This document shows positions 1 through 10,343 of a DNA stretch of 64,000 nt, one piece after another (the first letter of the stretch is position 1; every line of letters begins with the position of its first letter). The notes beneath the pieces were generated by a model, which was not told the DNA's origin, did no database searches, and saw only the letters and a list, made by a program, of their open reading frames with translations. Made by a program: the position numbers and the translations under genes. This stretch comes from Mycobacterium sp. SMC-2. GTDB taxonomy: Bacteria > Actinomycetota > Actinomycetes > Mycobacteriales > Mycobacteriaceae. The stretch is taken from the NCBI RefSeq assembly GCF_025263485.1, contig NZ_CP079863.1, positions 1,240,001 to 1,304,000 of the forward strand, read 5' to 3'.

Positions 1-1055
1 GTGCCGACCATCTCGGTGGGTGTCTCCACGACGGCGCCCGCGGCGGTCGGGGCGCCCGCCGACGTCTGCTGCTCGCCGAGCGCCGCCGCGCCGACGGCGG
101 CGCTGACCGTGGGCTGCGGCGGCGTGTGGACGGGCACCTGAAAGCGCTCCGACAGTCGCCTGGCCAGCAGCGGGATGTTGGCGCCGCCGCCGACACTGGC
201 CACGGCGGCCAATTTCGGAATCCCGTTGCTGCGCAACGCCTGCTCGAGGGCGTCCAGGAATCGGTCCAGCGGTTCAAAGAGCAGTTGCTCGAGCTCGGCG
301 CGGGACAGCTGCACGCCGGCGACGGAGGCCGTCGGGGCGGTCGACAGTTGCTCCTTGGCCCGCCGGCATTCGCCGAGCAGGCGGGTCTGCGAGCCGATCC
401 GCATGGTGCTGCCCAGGTCGGCCATGGTGGCATCGGAGGCGCGCAAGCCGCCGAGCACGAGGTGATCGATTGCGTCGCCGGAGAAATCGGCGTAGCGCAC
501 CGACGGGCCGACGCGGGCGAAGTTGGACCCGGCGTTCATCAGGCTGATGGTGGTGCCGCTGGCGCCGAAGTCGCACAGAGCGACGACGCCGTCGGTCGGG
601 AATCCCGGCCTGCCGCGCAGCGCGGCGAGCGCGGCGGTGGCGTCGGACACCAGCACCGGGGCCACGCCGCCGCGGGCGAGATCGGGCTGGGCGAAGAATT
701 CCTCACGCAGCGCCGTGAACTGGGCGTCGGACCAATACGCGGGGACGGCGATCGTGATCGGTGTGCCGTAGCCGACGGTGCGGGCCATGGCCTCGATCGC
801 CTCGACCGTCAGCACCTCGCCGAGGTACTTCGTCCCGTCGGCCGCCACCAGCGGGGACCGGTCGCCGACGCGCTCGACGAATCCGCGCAGCACCATCCCG
901 TTTTCGGTGAGTTTCGGGTTTTCTTCCGGCAGGCCAACTTCGGTCGGCCGGTGCTCGAAGAGGGTCAACACGGCGCTGCGCACCACCGGGGCGCTGCCCG
1001 AGCGGGCCGCCACCAGGTTGGCCGCCCCGATCGACAGCCCGAGCGACTCGCTCAT
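1..1055 (-). CDS. Hsp70-like ATPase protein, partial (runs off the left edge)
   Basis: The reading frame starts at an ATG at 1055 (MSESLGLSIGAANLVAARSG) and is open to the window edge, so the C-terminus is missing. The N-terminus resembles the Hsp70/actin phosphate-1 loop but is degenerate (GLSIGAAN in place of GIDLGTTN). A phosphate-2-like segment (LCDFGASGTTISLM) and an adenosine-type loop (VGGGANIPLL) follow, so an actin-fold ATPase is supported. The last visible part turns Pro/Ala/Thr-rich, as in the mycobacterial Hsp70-like proline-rich proteins. It is unlike the true DnaK at 8484. It lies just upstream of a Pro/Thr-rich membrane protein on the same strand, and the role is unknown. Confidence 0.75.
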   Translation of the reverse strand, partial: MSESLGLSIGAANLVAARSGSAPVVRSAVLTLFEHRPTEVGLPEENPKLTENGMVLRGFVERVGDRSPLVAADGTKYLGEVLTVEAIEAMARTVGYGTPITIAVPAYWSDAQFTALREEFFAQPDLARGGVAPVLVSDATAALAALRGRPGFPTDGVVALCDFGASGTTISLMNAGSNFARVGPSVRYADFSGDAIDHLVLGGLRASDATMADLGSTMRIGSQTRLLGECRRAKEQLSTAPTASVAGVQLSRAELEQLLFEPLDRFLDALEQALRSNGIPKLAAVASVGGGANIPLLARRLSERFQVPVHTPPQPTVSAAVGAAALGEQQTSAGAPTAAGAVVETPTEMVG

Positions 1056-1110
1056 GCCCCGCACCCCACTTCCGATCGCCCGGTGGTCCTCACCCTAGCG
1101 GCCGACGGGG

Positions 1111-1605
1111 TCAGCGCAGGCCGGGCGGGACCGTGATCACCGTCGGCACCCCCGGAATGGTGATCACCGACGGCACCTGCGGCAGGTGATGCCGATGCGT
1201 CGGCTGCTGCTGGGTCGGCTGGCCTGTCGGCTGCTGCGTCGGCTGCTGTGCCGGCGGCTCGACCGCACTGCTGGTGGTCGGCGTCGTCGTGGTGGTCGTC
1301 GTGGTGGTGGTGGTCGCGCTGGTCGTCGTGCCGGTGCGGGTGGTGCTCGGGGTGGGACTTGTGCCCTGTTCGCCCTGTAGCAACTCGGTGATGCCGTAGA
1401 CGATGAGCCCGATCAGGATCGCGACGAATACCAGCCAGGCGATGAGCAGCGGCGGCTTGCGGTACCACGGAGTGGGTTCACTCTCGTCGAAAGCTTCGGG
1501 CGGGTTCGCCGAGGCATCGCCGGAAGTCGGCTGGTCACCCATGCCGTAGTCGGCATGCCGGGTCGATTGCTCGTGGAAGTCGTCGGGTGGGCCTTTGCGT
1601 GCCAC
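1111..1605 (-). CDS. Pro/Thr/Gln-rich single-pass membrane protein
   Basis: This is a 164-residue protein read from a GTG at 1605 (VARKGPPDDFHEQ). The only other obvious start is an internal ATG 21 codons later. An acidic cytoplasmic N-terminus of about 55 residues leads to PWYRKPPLLIAWLVFVAILI, one transmembrane helix. The exported tail is low complexity: a poly-threonine run, then QQPT/GQPT units, then a Val/Ile/Pro-rich end. Such tails suggest a cell-wall-spanning segment. No catalytic motif is visible. It is 55 bp from the Hsp70-like gene and 47 bp from the lipoprotein gene, all on the same strand, so co-transcription is likely. Confidence 0.7.
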   Translation of the reverse strand: MARKGPPDDFHEQSTRHADYGMGDQPTSGDASANPPEAFDESEPTPWYRKPPLLIAWLVFVAILIGLIVYGITELLQGEQGTSPTPSTTRTGTTTSATTTTTTTTTTTPTTSSAVEPPAQQPTQQPTGQPTQQQPTHRHHLPQVPSVITIPGVPTVITVPPGLR

Positions 1606-1652
1606 GGCACCGATGGTACTGACCCCGGCTGCCAACCTGCTGGGCCCGCCCG

Positions 1653-2237
1653 TCAGAAGGTATTGACCCTGTCGATGCTGACGAACATCCCGTGGCCGGT
1701 GCGGTCGTTGGTGAACCGGGTGCCGTCGGCGGTGGCGTTGATCGTCCAGCCCGCGGCGTTGTAGGTCTTGTAGTCGATCTGGACGGTCGGGATGGCCCCC
1801 AGGTTGCCCAGCACCCATTGCACCTTGCCGGAGGCGTCCACGCTGACGCCATTGGCGTGCTCGCCGTCTTGCATGGGGGAATTGGTGAAGGGCGCCTCGC
1901 ATCCGACGGTGTCCTTGTTGATCTGGCACCGCGTGGTGCCCGACTTGGTTTCGATGAACACGTAACCGTTCTGATCGGGCGGGAGCGGGATGGCACCGGC
2001 GGGCGCCGTCGGGTTGGCGGGCGTCGGCAGGCCGGGGACCGCGGTGGGACCCGGCGGCGACGTGCTCGGCCTGGGTGTGGGGAACGTCGGTTCGACCGGG
2101 CCCGCCCCCGGCGCGGCGACGGGCCGGCCCGCGACGGTGGTGGAACAGGCGTCGATCAGCGAGGGGGTGACCAGCACGGGCGCGATCAGCAGGGACCCAC
2201 CGGCGAGACTCCACCGTGCCCTTTGCGAAAACCGCAC
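1653..2237 (-). CDS. Putative secreted or lipoprotein, LpqJ-like
   Basis: The N-terminus has an Arg-rich patch (FSQRARW), a hydrophobic stretch (SLLIAPVLVTPSL) and IDAC, a possible but imperfect lipobox (Asp at -2). A Pro-rich linker of about 50 residues follows, then a compact domain with two Cys (TRCQINKDTVGCEAP), probably disulfide-bonded. I chose the GTG at 2237 because GGAG lies six bases upstream; a GTG at 2264 would add nine residues. Its position two operons away from an AnsP2-like permease matches lpqJ (Rv0344c) near ansP2 (Rv0346c) in M. tuberculosis. The family assignment is by position and general look only. Confidence 0.6.
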   Translation of the reverse strand: MRFSQRARWSLAGGSLLIAPVLVTPSLIDACSTTVAGRPVAAPGAGPVEPTFPTPRPSTSPPGPTAVPGLPTPANPTAPAGAIPLPPDQNGYVFIETKSGTTRCQINKDTVGCEAPFTNSPMQDGEHANGVSVDASGKVQWVLGNLGAIPTVQIDYKTYNAAGWTINATADGTRFTNDRTGHGMFVSIDRVNTF

Positions 2238-2342
2238 GCGCCACTCCCGACAATCTCCCGACACCGGGACATCAGATTACGCGGGAAGTGACGAAACCCC
2301 GTGCAACCGCGCGCCTAACGATGCGACCCCGATGGGGAAGCT

Positions 2343-2828
2343 TTACCGCTGCGTGACCGACTGGGCCTCGGCGGCCCGGCGGGCGGCGGCGACGATGCCC
2401 TGGTAGCCGGTGCACCGGCAGAAGTTGCCGGACAGGCCCTCGCGGATCTCGTGCTCGCTGGGGTCGGGGTTGTCGCGCAGCAGCGCGGTCAGCGACATGA
2501 CGAAACCCGGCGTGCAGAAGCCGCATTGCAGCCCGTGGCACTCCCGCAACGCCGCCTGCACGGGCGACAGGGTGCCGTCCGGTGCGGCGACCCCTTCGAC
2601 CGTCGTCACCTCGGTCCCGTCGGCCTGCACCGCGAACATCAGGCACGAGCGCACGGCCTCGCCGTCCAGCAGCACCGTGCACGCCCCGCACGCCCCGTGC
2701 TCGCAGCCCAGATGGGTGCCGGTCAGCCCGCACTTGTCCCGCAGGAAGTCCGCCAGCGTCATCCGCGGTTCGACCGCGGCGGTGATCGCAGTTCCGTTGA
2801 CGGACAATTCGATTCGGTGTTCACTCAT
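2343..2828 (-). CDS. [2Fe-2S] small subunit of a molybdenum hydroxylase (CoxS/CutS family)
   Basis: A 161-residue electron-transfer subunit carrying two [2Fe-2S] clusters. The N-terminal ferredoxin-type cluster is CEHGACGAC with a further Cys near residue 60 (VRSC). The C-terminal helical cluster has CGFC and CRCTGY. It passes electrons from the molybdopterin subunit to the FAD subunit. The ATG at 2828 overlaps the end of the medium-subunit gene by eight bases. It is the last gene of an L-M-S operon. About 45% of residues look shared with the second small subunit at 33741, judged by eye, so the two are paralogues. Confidence 0.93.
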   Translation of the reverse strand: MSEHRIELSVNGTAITAAVEPRMTLADFLRDKCGLTGTHLGCEHGACGACTVLLDGEAVRSCLMFAVQADGTEVTTVEGVAAPDGTLSPVQAALRECHGLQCGFCTPGFVMSLTALLRDNPDPSEHEIREGLSGNFCRCTGYQGIVAAARRAAEAQSVTQR

Positions 2829-3708
2829 TGCCGGTCCTCGTCATCGCTTCGGCTGTCGCTCGTGTCCAGGCGCGGGTGGCCATGGTGGCGCCGATTTTCA
2901 GCCGGTATGACGCCGAGCCCTGCAGGTCGTTGGGAATGTCGTCGAGCCCACTCATCGCGGCCTGGCCGATCTGTTCGGGCACCAGCTCGCCGACCGGCCG
3001 GCCGATGGCCGCGACCTCGGCCGCCGTCGCGCGCCGGACCGTGCCCCCCATGCCCAGTAACCCGATCGCGCAGCGCGATACGCGGTCTTCGGCGTCCAGC
3101 TGGACGGCGACCAGGGCGCCGGCGATCGCGAAATCGCCGTGCCGGCGCGAGAATTCCTCGACGCCGAACCCGCACCTGCCGTCCCAGATGGGGAACCGCA
3201 CCCCGGTCAGCACCTCGTCGGATTCCATGGTGGTCTCCCAGAGGCCGGCGAAGAAGTCGGCGGCCGCGATCTCGCGCCGTCCGCGTGGCGACTGCACCTC
3301 CATCACCGCATCCAGGGTGAGGGCGACCGCCGGGTATTCGCCGGCGGCGTCGGCGTGGGCGATCGACCCGCCGAGGGTGCCGCGGTTGCGGATCTGGAAA
3401 TGCCCGACGTACGGCGTCACCCGGGTCAGCAGCGGAACCGCTTGGCGCACTTGCGGATCGGCGCCCACGGTGGCCTCGGTGGTGCCCGCGCCGATCCACA
3501 GCTCCGAGCCCCTGTGGTCGATGCCGCGCAGCTCGGGCAGCCGGGAGATGTCGATGAGATGGTCGAAGTAGGCCAGCCGCATCGCCAGCATCGGCACCAG
3601 GCTCTGGCCGCCCGCCAGGATCTTCGCGTCGTCGCCCAGCTCGGCGAGCAGGTTCACGGCGTCGTCGACGGTGTCCGGACGGTGGTACTCGAATGCGGCC
3701 GGCTTCAC
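2821..3708 (-). CDS. FAD-binding medium subunit of a molybdenum hydroxylase (CoxM family)
   Basis: A 295-residue FAD subunit. It has the typical opening (KPAAFEYHRPDTVDDAVNLL), the first FAD loop AGGQSLVPMLAMR and the second loop RNRGTLGGSIAHADAAGEYP. The GTG start at 3708 overlaps the large-subunit stop (GTGA), indicating translational coupling. It takes electrons from the iron-sulfur subunit and hands them to an acceptor. Length matches CoxM (about 290). It is distinct from the second CoxM at 32856. Confidence 0.93.
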   Translation of the reverse strand: MKPAAFEYHRPDTVDDAVNLLAELGDDAKILAGGQSLVPMLAMRLAYFDHLIDISRLPELRGIDHRGSELWIGAGTTEATVGADPQVRQAVPLLTRVTPYVGHFQIRNRGTLGGSIAHADAAGEYPAVALTLDAVMEVQSPRGRREIAAADFFAGLWETTMESDEVLTGVRFPIWDGRCGFGVEEFSRRHGDFAIAGALVAVQLDAEDRVSRCAIGLLGMGGTVRRATAAEVAAIGRPVGELVPEQIGQAAMSGLDDIPNDLQGSASYRLKIGATMATRAWTRATAEAMTRTGNE

Positions 3709-6053
3709 CGTTGCCCCTCTTCCAGCGCCGCGGCGATCGACGCCGGGCTTGCCGGCAAGCGGGTGATCGTCACGCCCAGCGGCGCCAGGGCGTCGTTGAT
3801 GGCGTTGATCACCGCGGGCACCGAGCCGATGGCCCCGCCCTCGCCGGCACCCTTGTATCCGCCGGGCCCCGGCCCCGGTATCTCGACGTGGCCGAATTCG
3901 ATCGGCGGCACCTCGGTGGCCGTGGGCAGCAGGTAGTCGACGAAAGTCGTTGCCAGCGGGTTGCCGTCGTCGTCGTAGACCATGTCCTCCATCAGCGCGC
4001 CGCCGATGCCCTGCACCGTTCCGCCGGCGATCTGGCCCTCGACGATCGTCGGGTTGATCATCGGCCCGACGTCCTCGCTGACGATGTAGCGCAGCAGCGT
4101 CACCTTGCCCGTTTCCACGTCCACCTCGCAGGTGCAGGCGTGCGTCGCGTTGGACCAGTGAATGGGGTTCGGCGAATTGAATCGCGCGGTCGCCTCCAGG
4201 TTGGCCGACATCCCCGGCGGCAGCATCTGGGGTGAGTAGTACGCCAGGTAGGCCAGCTCGCCGAACGGCACCGACTTGTCCGGCTCACCGCGCACGCTGG
4301 CCACCGAATAGGCCAAGTCCACTTGCGCTTCGTCGACCTTGAGGTGGTGCGCGGCCAGGGCCACGATCTTCTCCCGCAGGATGGCACCCGCCTCGGTGAT
4401 GGCCCCGGCGGTCATCGGCGCGCTGCGGCTGCCCTGCGTCCCGGCCCCGTACGGGGTGACCGCGGTGTCGCCCTGGATGGTGGACACGTCGTCGATGTCG
4501 GCGCCCAGCGCGTCGGCGGTCAACTGGACGACCGTGGTCTCGATGCTGTTTCCGCTCGAGCCGCCGTTGACGTACACGTTGATCTTGCCGGTCGGCTCCA
4601 TGCGGATGGTGGCGCCTTCGGTGGCCAGGTGGCCGGTCGCCGCGCCGGTCGGCTCGATGTAGGCCGAGAACCCGAGGCCCAGGTAGCGGCCCTGCGCCAG
4701 CGCCTCGGCCTGCTCCTTGCGAAACCCTTCGTGGTCAAGGATTTTCACTGCCTGCTCGAACGTGTCGATCGGGGCGACGTGGTCGTACGGCATGCCGTTG
4801 GGGTTGACATAGGGCATCTCGTCGCGGCGCAACAGGTTGCGCCGGCGCAGCTCGACCGGGTCGACGTCCATCTTGCGTGCGGCGATGTCCAGCAGGATCT
4901 CGCGGGCCAGCGTCTCGTACTGCCACGGGCCGCGATAGGCGGCCAGGCCGCTGGTGTTGGAGAAGACCGTCTTGTAGTTGAAGCTGGCCTTGGGCACCCG
5001 GTAGGGCCCGGGGAAGAACATGCCGATGGCGGCCGTCGTCAGCACCGGGTACGGGGTGGGGTAGGCGCCGATGTCCTGGACGAAGTCGATGTCGGCCGCC
5101 GCGATGTTGCCCTCGTCGTCGAAAGCCATTCGGGCGGAGCCGTCGACGTGCCGGGCCTGCCCGGCCGACATCAGGTTCTCGCGCCGGTCCTCGATCCACT
5201 TCAGCGCCGCCGGCACCTTGCGGGCCGCGAGCATGATGCACATGTCTTCGCGCATCGGGACGACCTTCTGGCCGAAGCCGCCGCCGGTGTCGCGCATGAT
5301 GACCCGAACCCGTTGCGCCGCAATGCCCAACAGCCGGGCACAGAATGCCCGCAGCTCGTGCGGGGTCTGGGTGGACGCCCACATCGTGAGTTCGCCTGTG
5401 GCGGCGGTCCATTCCACGACCAGGCCGCGGGTCTCGATGGGCACCGGCGCGTAGATCTGTTGGTAGATATGCTCTTTGACCACGCATGGCGCGTTGGCGA
5501 ACAGCTCTTCGTCCGGCGGGGCTCCGCCCATTCCGCCGGCGACGTTGTTCGGGTAGGCGTCGTGCACCAGCACGTCGGAGTCCTGCGCCCGGGTGAAGTC
5601 GGTGACCGCGGGCAGCGGCTCGTAGTCCACGTCGACGCGTTCCAGCGCGTCCTCGGCGATGTAGCGGCTCTCGGCGACGACGAGGGCGACGGGGTCGCCG
5701 ACGAACTTCGCCTCGCCCTCGGCCAGCGGCGGCCGCGGGGTGTCCGGGACGTCCTTGCCGGCGACGGCGTGCCAGGCCTCGTGCACGTCGGGGTTGAGGT
5801 CGGCGGCGGTGAACACCGCCCGCACGCCGGGCAGCGCCAGCGCGGCCGAGGCGTCGATGCCGTTGATGCGCGCCCGCGCGAACGGGCTGCGCACGAAGCA
5901 GGCGTGCAGCATGCCGGGCCGCGAGATGTCGTCGACGAAGCAGCCGCGCCCGGTCAGCAGCCGGCCGTCCTCCACCCGCTGCACTCGGGTGCCGGCGTAC
6001 CGGGGCGCCGGGGGGGCAGGGGCCGAAGGGGTCCCTTGCACGTCCTGAGTCAT
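3705..6053 (-). CDS. Molybdopterin large subunit, xanthine oxidase/CoxL family (not form I CODH)
   Basis: A 782-residue molybdopterin-cytosine-dinucleotide subunit. Visible motifs are the GGGFGQK loop, the active-site loop AYRGPW (codons 4923-4940), and the catalytic glutamate in GAGEGGAIG near the C-terminus. True form I CO dehydrogenases have AYxCSFR here, whose Cys binds copper. This protein has no Cys, and also departs from the form II loop AYRGAGR. It should therefore hydroxylate an organic (aldehyde, N-heterocyclic or similar) substrate rather than oxidise CO; the substrate cannot be read from sequence. It is the first gene of an L-M-S operon, with a divergent MocA-type gene 64 bp upstream. 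Confidence 0.92.
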   Translation of the reverse strand: MTQDVQGTPSAPAPPAPRYAGTRVQRVEDGRLLTGRGCFVDDISRPGMLHACFVRSPFARARINGIDASAALALPGVRAVFTAADLNPDVHEAWHAVAGKDVPDTPRPPLAEGEAKFVGDPVALVVAESRYIAEDALERVDVDYEPLPAVTDFTRAQDSDVLVHDAYPNNVAGGMGGAPPDEELFANAPCVVKEHIYQQIYAPVPIETRGLVVEWTAATGELTMWASTQTPHELRAFCARLLGIAAQRVRVIMRDTGGGFGQKVVPMREDMCIMLAARKVPAALKWIEDRRENLMSAGQARHVDGSARMAFDDEGNIAAADIDFVQDIGAYPTPYPVLTTAAIGMFFPGPYRVPKASFNYKTVFSNTSGLAAYRGPWQYETLAREILLDIAARKMDVDPVELRRRNLLRRDEMPYVNPNGMPYDHVAPIDTFEQAVKILDHEGFRKEQAEALAQGRYLGLGFSAYIEPTGAATGHLATEGATIRMEPTGKINVYVNGGSSGNSIETTVVQLTADALGADIDDVSTIQGDTAVTPYGAGTQGSRSAPMTAGAITEAGAILREKIVALAAHHLKVDEAQVDLAYSVASVRGEPDKSVPFGELAYLAYYSPQMLPPGMSANLEATARFNSPNPIHWSNATHACTCEVDVETGKVTLLRYIVSEDVGPMINPTIVEGQIAGGTVQGIGGALMEDMVYDDDGNPLATTFVDYLLPTATEVPPIEFGHVEIPGPGPGGYKGAGEGGAIGSVPAVINAINDALAPLGVTITRLPASPASIAAALEEGQR

Positions 6054-6117
6054 GACGCTCCATCCGATGCGCAGCGAAGTTATCGCTTTGGGAGAAGTGC
6101 AATGCCATCATAGGAGA
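6054..6117. promoter_or_regulatory. Divergent promoter region of the L-M-S operon and mocA-like gene
   Basis: The 64 bp between the two divergent starts must hold both promoters. It contains a short inverted repeat, AGCGA-AGTTA-TCGCT at 6073-6087, which could be an operator. No clear -35/-10 pair was found. Confidence 0.35.
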
Positions 6118-6669
6118 GTGGGGTTACCGGAGTCGACCCACTGCGTCGGCGTACTGCTGGCCGCGGGCGCCGGCAGGCGCTACGGCAAGCCGAAGGTGCT
6201 GGTCGACGGCTGGCTGGACATCGCGGTCCACGCCCTGCGCGGCGGGGGGTGCGCCGACGTCGTCGTCGTGCTGGGCGCCGCAGAAGTCGCCGCCCCGCCC
6301 GGGGCGACCGCGATCACGGCGTCGCGGTGGCGAGACGGGCTGAGCGCCTCGGTCCGCGCCGGCCTGACGCAAGCCGACCTGTTGCACGGGGACTACGCGG
6401 TGCTGCACGTCGTCGACACCCCCGATGTCGGCCCCGCGGTGGTGGCGCGGGTCCTCGACCGCGCGATCGCGTCGGCCAGCGGCCTGGCGCGCGCCTCGTT
6501 CGGTGACCGTCCGGGGCATCCCGTGGTGATCGCGCGGCGGCATTGGCCCGAGGTCCTCGAGCGCATCTCCGGCGATCGCGGCGCCGGCGCGTACCTGCGC
6601 ACCCGGCCCGACGTCGAAATCGTCGACTGCGCCGACCTCGCCGGCGGCGAGGACATCGACGAGCCCTAA
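6118..6669 (+). CDS. MocA/MobA-type molybdenum cofactor nucleotidyltransferase
   Basis: A 183-residue protein opening with [19 protein letters not shown], the NTP-transferase signature LAAGxGxRxGxxK. It also has a late [11 protein letters not shown] segment typical of MocA, which adds CMP to molybdopterin to make the cofactor used by CoxL-type enzymes. I chose the GTG at 6118; an ATG at 6052 would lie inside the divergent coxL-like start region and is less likely. In M. tuberculosis the equivalent gene (Rv0371c) lies inside the CO dehydrogenase operon. Here it is beside the second hydroxylase operon instead. It ends in a 4-bp stop overlap with the permease gene. Confidence 0.85.
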   Translation: MGLPESTHCVGVLLAAGAGRRYGKPKVLVDGWLDIAVHALRGGGCADVVVVLGAAEVAAPPGATAITASRWRDGLSASVRAGLTQADLLHGDYAVLHVVDTPDVGPAVVARVLDRAIASASGLARASFGDRPGHPVVIARRHWPEVLERISGDRGAGAYLRTRPDVEIVDCADLAGGEDIDEP

Positions 6670-8114
6670 GCCGCCACGGGTGGGTCGGCGGCCGGCAGCG
6701 CGGCGTCTTGGGCGGCGGCCCTCACCCGGTGGCGGACCAGATACCAACCGCCGATCAGCGCCGGGATTCCGAAGGCCATCGCGCCGAGCAGCCAAGGGCC
6801 CTGGACCCTGTCCAGCAACATCAGGACCAGGACGCCGGCCAGGAATGCCAGCGTGAGGTAGCCGCTGTAGGGCGCCATCGGCATCCGGAAGTGCGGCCGT
6901 TGGACCGCCCCGGCGCGTGACAGCCGGTAGAACCGCAGCTGGCTCGCCACGATGGTCCCCCAGGCCACCACCACGCCGACGGCGGCGATGTGCAGCACGA
7001 TTTCGAATGCCTGGCTCGGTTTGACGGCGTTGAGCACGATGCCCAAGAGGCCGACAACGGCGGTGAGCAGGATCCCGCCGTATGGCACGCCGTTCTTCGT
7101 CATGGGTGCGGTGAATTTCGGGCCGCTGCCGTTGATCGCCATCGACCGCAGGATGCGGCCCGTGGAGTACAGCCCGGCGTTCAGGCTGGAGAGCGCGGCG
7201 GTGAGAACCACGAGGTTCATCACGCTGCCCGCCCCGCCGAACCCGACCTTCGAGAAGAACGTGACGAACGGGCTCACGTGGTCCCGGTAGGCGGTGTGCG
7301 GCAGCAGCAGCGCCAGCAGCACCGTCGACCCGATATAGAAGATGGCGATGCGGAACACCACGGAGTTGATCACGCGCGGCATGACCTTGTGCGGATTCGC
7401 GGTCTCCCCGGCCGCGATGCCGACCAGCTCGACCGCGGCGTAGGCGAAGACCACGCCCGAGGTGACGAGCACCAGGGGCAGCAAGCCCGCCGGCAGCAGT
7501 CCCCCATGGCTGTCCCACAGCGCCACACCGGGGTCCTGACCGTCGACCTTGAAGCGCCCGACCAGAAAGACCGTGCCGACGGCGAGGAACGTCACCAGCG
7601 CGAGCACCTTGATCAACGAGGCCCAGAATTCCAGCTCGCCGAACAGCCTGACCGAGATCAGGTTCATCGCCAGGACGGCGACCAACGCGATCAACGCCAG
7701 CGTCCACTGCGGGACCGTGCGCAACGTCGTCCAGTAGTGGCAGTAGTGCGCGATCGCGGTGGTATCCACGATCCCGGTCATCGCCCAGTTGAGGAAGTAC
7801 AACCAGCCCGCAGCGAAAGCGGCCTTCTCGCCGAAGAATTCACGGGCATAGGACACGAAGGACCCCGACGAGGGGCGGTACAGCACGAGCTCGCCGAGGG
7901 CGCGCAGGATCAGGAAGACGAAGATGCCGCAGATCCCGTACACCAGGAACAACCCCGGTCCGGCCGACGCGAGCCGTCCTCCGGCCCCGAGGAACAGGCC
8001 GGTTCCGATGGCGCCGCCGAGCCCGATCATCTGTATCTGGCGGTTGTTGAGGCCCTTGTGATAGCCCGAGTCTTCGCGGGCGAGCCGCGCGGCGGCGCTG
8101 TCTTGCTGTGCCAT
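6666..8114 (-). CDS. ansP2: Amino-acid permease, APC superfamily (AnsP2/AroP2-like)
   Basis: A 482-residue polytopic membrane protein with about 12 hydrophobic segments. The APC signature [20 protein letters not shown] lies near residue 30. It should import an amino acid by proton symport; asparagine or an aromatic amino acid is suggested only by the position next to dnaK, where M. tuberculosis has Rv0346c. The start ATG gives [15 protein letters not shown], the usual soluble tail before helix 1. The stop overlaps that of the convergent mocA-like gene by four bases. The symbol is positional. Confidence 0.88.
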   Translation of the reverse strand: MAQQDSAAARLAREDSGYHKGLNNRQIQMIGLGGAIGTGLFLGAGGRLASAGPGLFLVYGICGIFVFLILRALGELVLYRPSSGSFVSYAREFFGEKAAFAAGWLYFLNWAMTGIVDTTAIAHYCHYWTTLRTVPQWTLALIALVAVLAMNLISVRLFGELEFWASLIKVLALVTFLAVGTVFLVGRFKVDGQDPGVALWDSHGGLLPAGLLPLVLVTSGVVFAYAAVELVGIAAGETANPHKVMPRVINSVVFRIAIFYIGSTVLLALLLPHTAYRDHVSPFVTFFSKVGFGGAGSVMNLVVLTAALSSLNAGLYSTGRILRSMAINGSGPKFTAPMTKNGVPYGGILLTAVVGLLGIVLNAVKPSQAFEIVLHIAAVGVVVAWGTIVASQLRFYRLSRAGAVQRPHFRMPMAPYSGYLTLAFLAGVLVLMLLDRVQGPWLLGAMAFGIPALIGGWYLVRHRVRAAAQDAALPAADPPVAA

Positions 8115-8218
8115 CGAGCTCCTGCCGGGGTGGTCCAGGGAAGCCCAGGTTAGCCGATCGAGGCGCCGGCACGCTTGCTGACTGGCTCCGCTGCCCGTCG
8201 GGGCTTCACGATCGGCTC

Positions 8219-8308
8219 AGTGTGCGCCAAGGCGTACGGCGTGCGCTCAGGGCGCCATTTGGCCGGGATTTCCGCCCTGTACGCACGGCCAAAGCCCTCG
8301 CCGCACAC
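8219..8308. repeat. Intergenic hairpin repeat, copy 1
   Basis: About 90 bp with nested inverted repeats. The inner stem pairs GTGCGctCAGGGCG with CGCCCTGtaCGCAC. The outer ends are GTGTGCG and CGCACAC. The second half, including CGCCCTG, ACGCACG, CCAAAGCC and CGCACAC, aligns closely with the copy at 30548-30637, so both belong to one dispersed family. Confidence 0.75.
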
Positions 8309-8364
8309 TCGTCGGCGGCCCCCGGGAACAAGACCGCGAGCCCCACCGTTAGCATGATCGACAA

Positions 8365-8385
8365 CTTGAGCGAACCAGGCTCAAT
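8365..8385. promoter_or_regulatory. HAIR operator 1 (HspR binding site) upstream of dnaK
   Basis: CTTGAGC-N7-GCTCAAT, close to the actinobacterial HAIR consensus CTTGAGT-N7-ACTCAAG. It lies just upstream of TTGACA at 8392. HspR, encoded in the same operon, represses dnaK by binding such sites with DnaK as co-repressor (known from the family). Confidence 0.8.
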
Positions 8386-8419
8386 ACTGGCTTGACACCG
8401 CGGTGCCACCAAGAGCAGT

Positions 8420-8440
8420 CTTGAGCCGGGTTCACTCAGC
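8420..8440. promoter_or_regulatory. HAIR operator 2 (HspR binding site) upstream of dnaK
   Basis: CTTGAGC-N7-ACTCAGC, a second HAIR element with one weaker half site. It starts 22 bases after the candidate -35 hexamer, so a bound repressor would overlap the expected -10 and transcription start. Two spaced HAIR sites upstream of dnaK are the usual mycobacterial arrangement. Confidence 0.75.
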
Positions 8441-8483
8441 ATAGTGGCACAAAAGAAGCTCAACTCACTCAGGAGGAATCACT

Positions 8484-10339
<1,856 letters not shown>

Positions 10340-10343
<4 letters not shown>

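Larger units (their letters stand above)
8115..8483. other. Intergenic region between the permease and dnaK
   Basis: These 369 bp separate divergent genes and contain no supported protein-coding gene. The left half holds a long hairpin repeat (8219-8308), and the right half the dnaK control region with two HAIR operators, a TTGACA hexamer at 8392-8397 that could be a -35 element, and the ribosome-binding site AGGAGG at 8471-8476. Confidence 0.7.

Noticed and set aside
3705..6053. Calling the left CoxL a CO dehydrogenase
   Set aside because: The AYRGPW loop lacks the copper-binding Cys and no CoxD/E/G genes are nearby.
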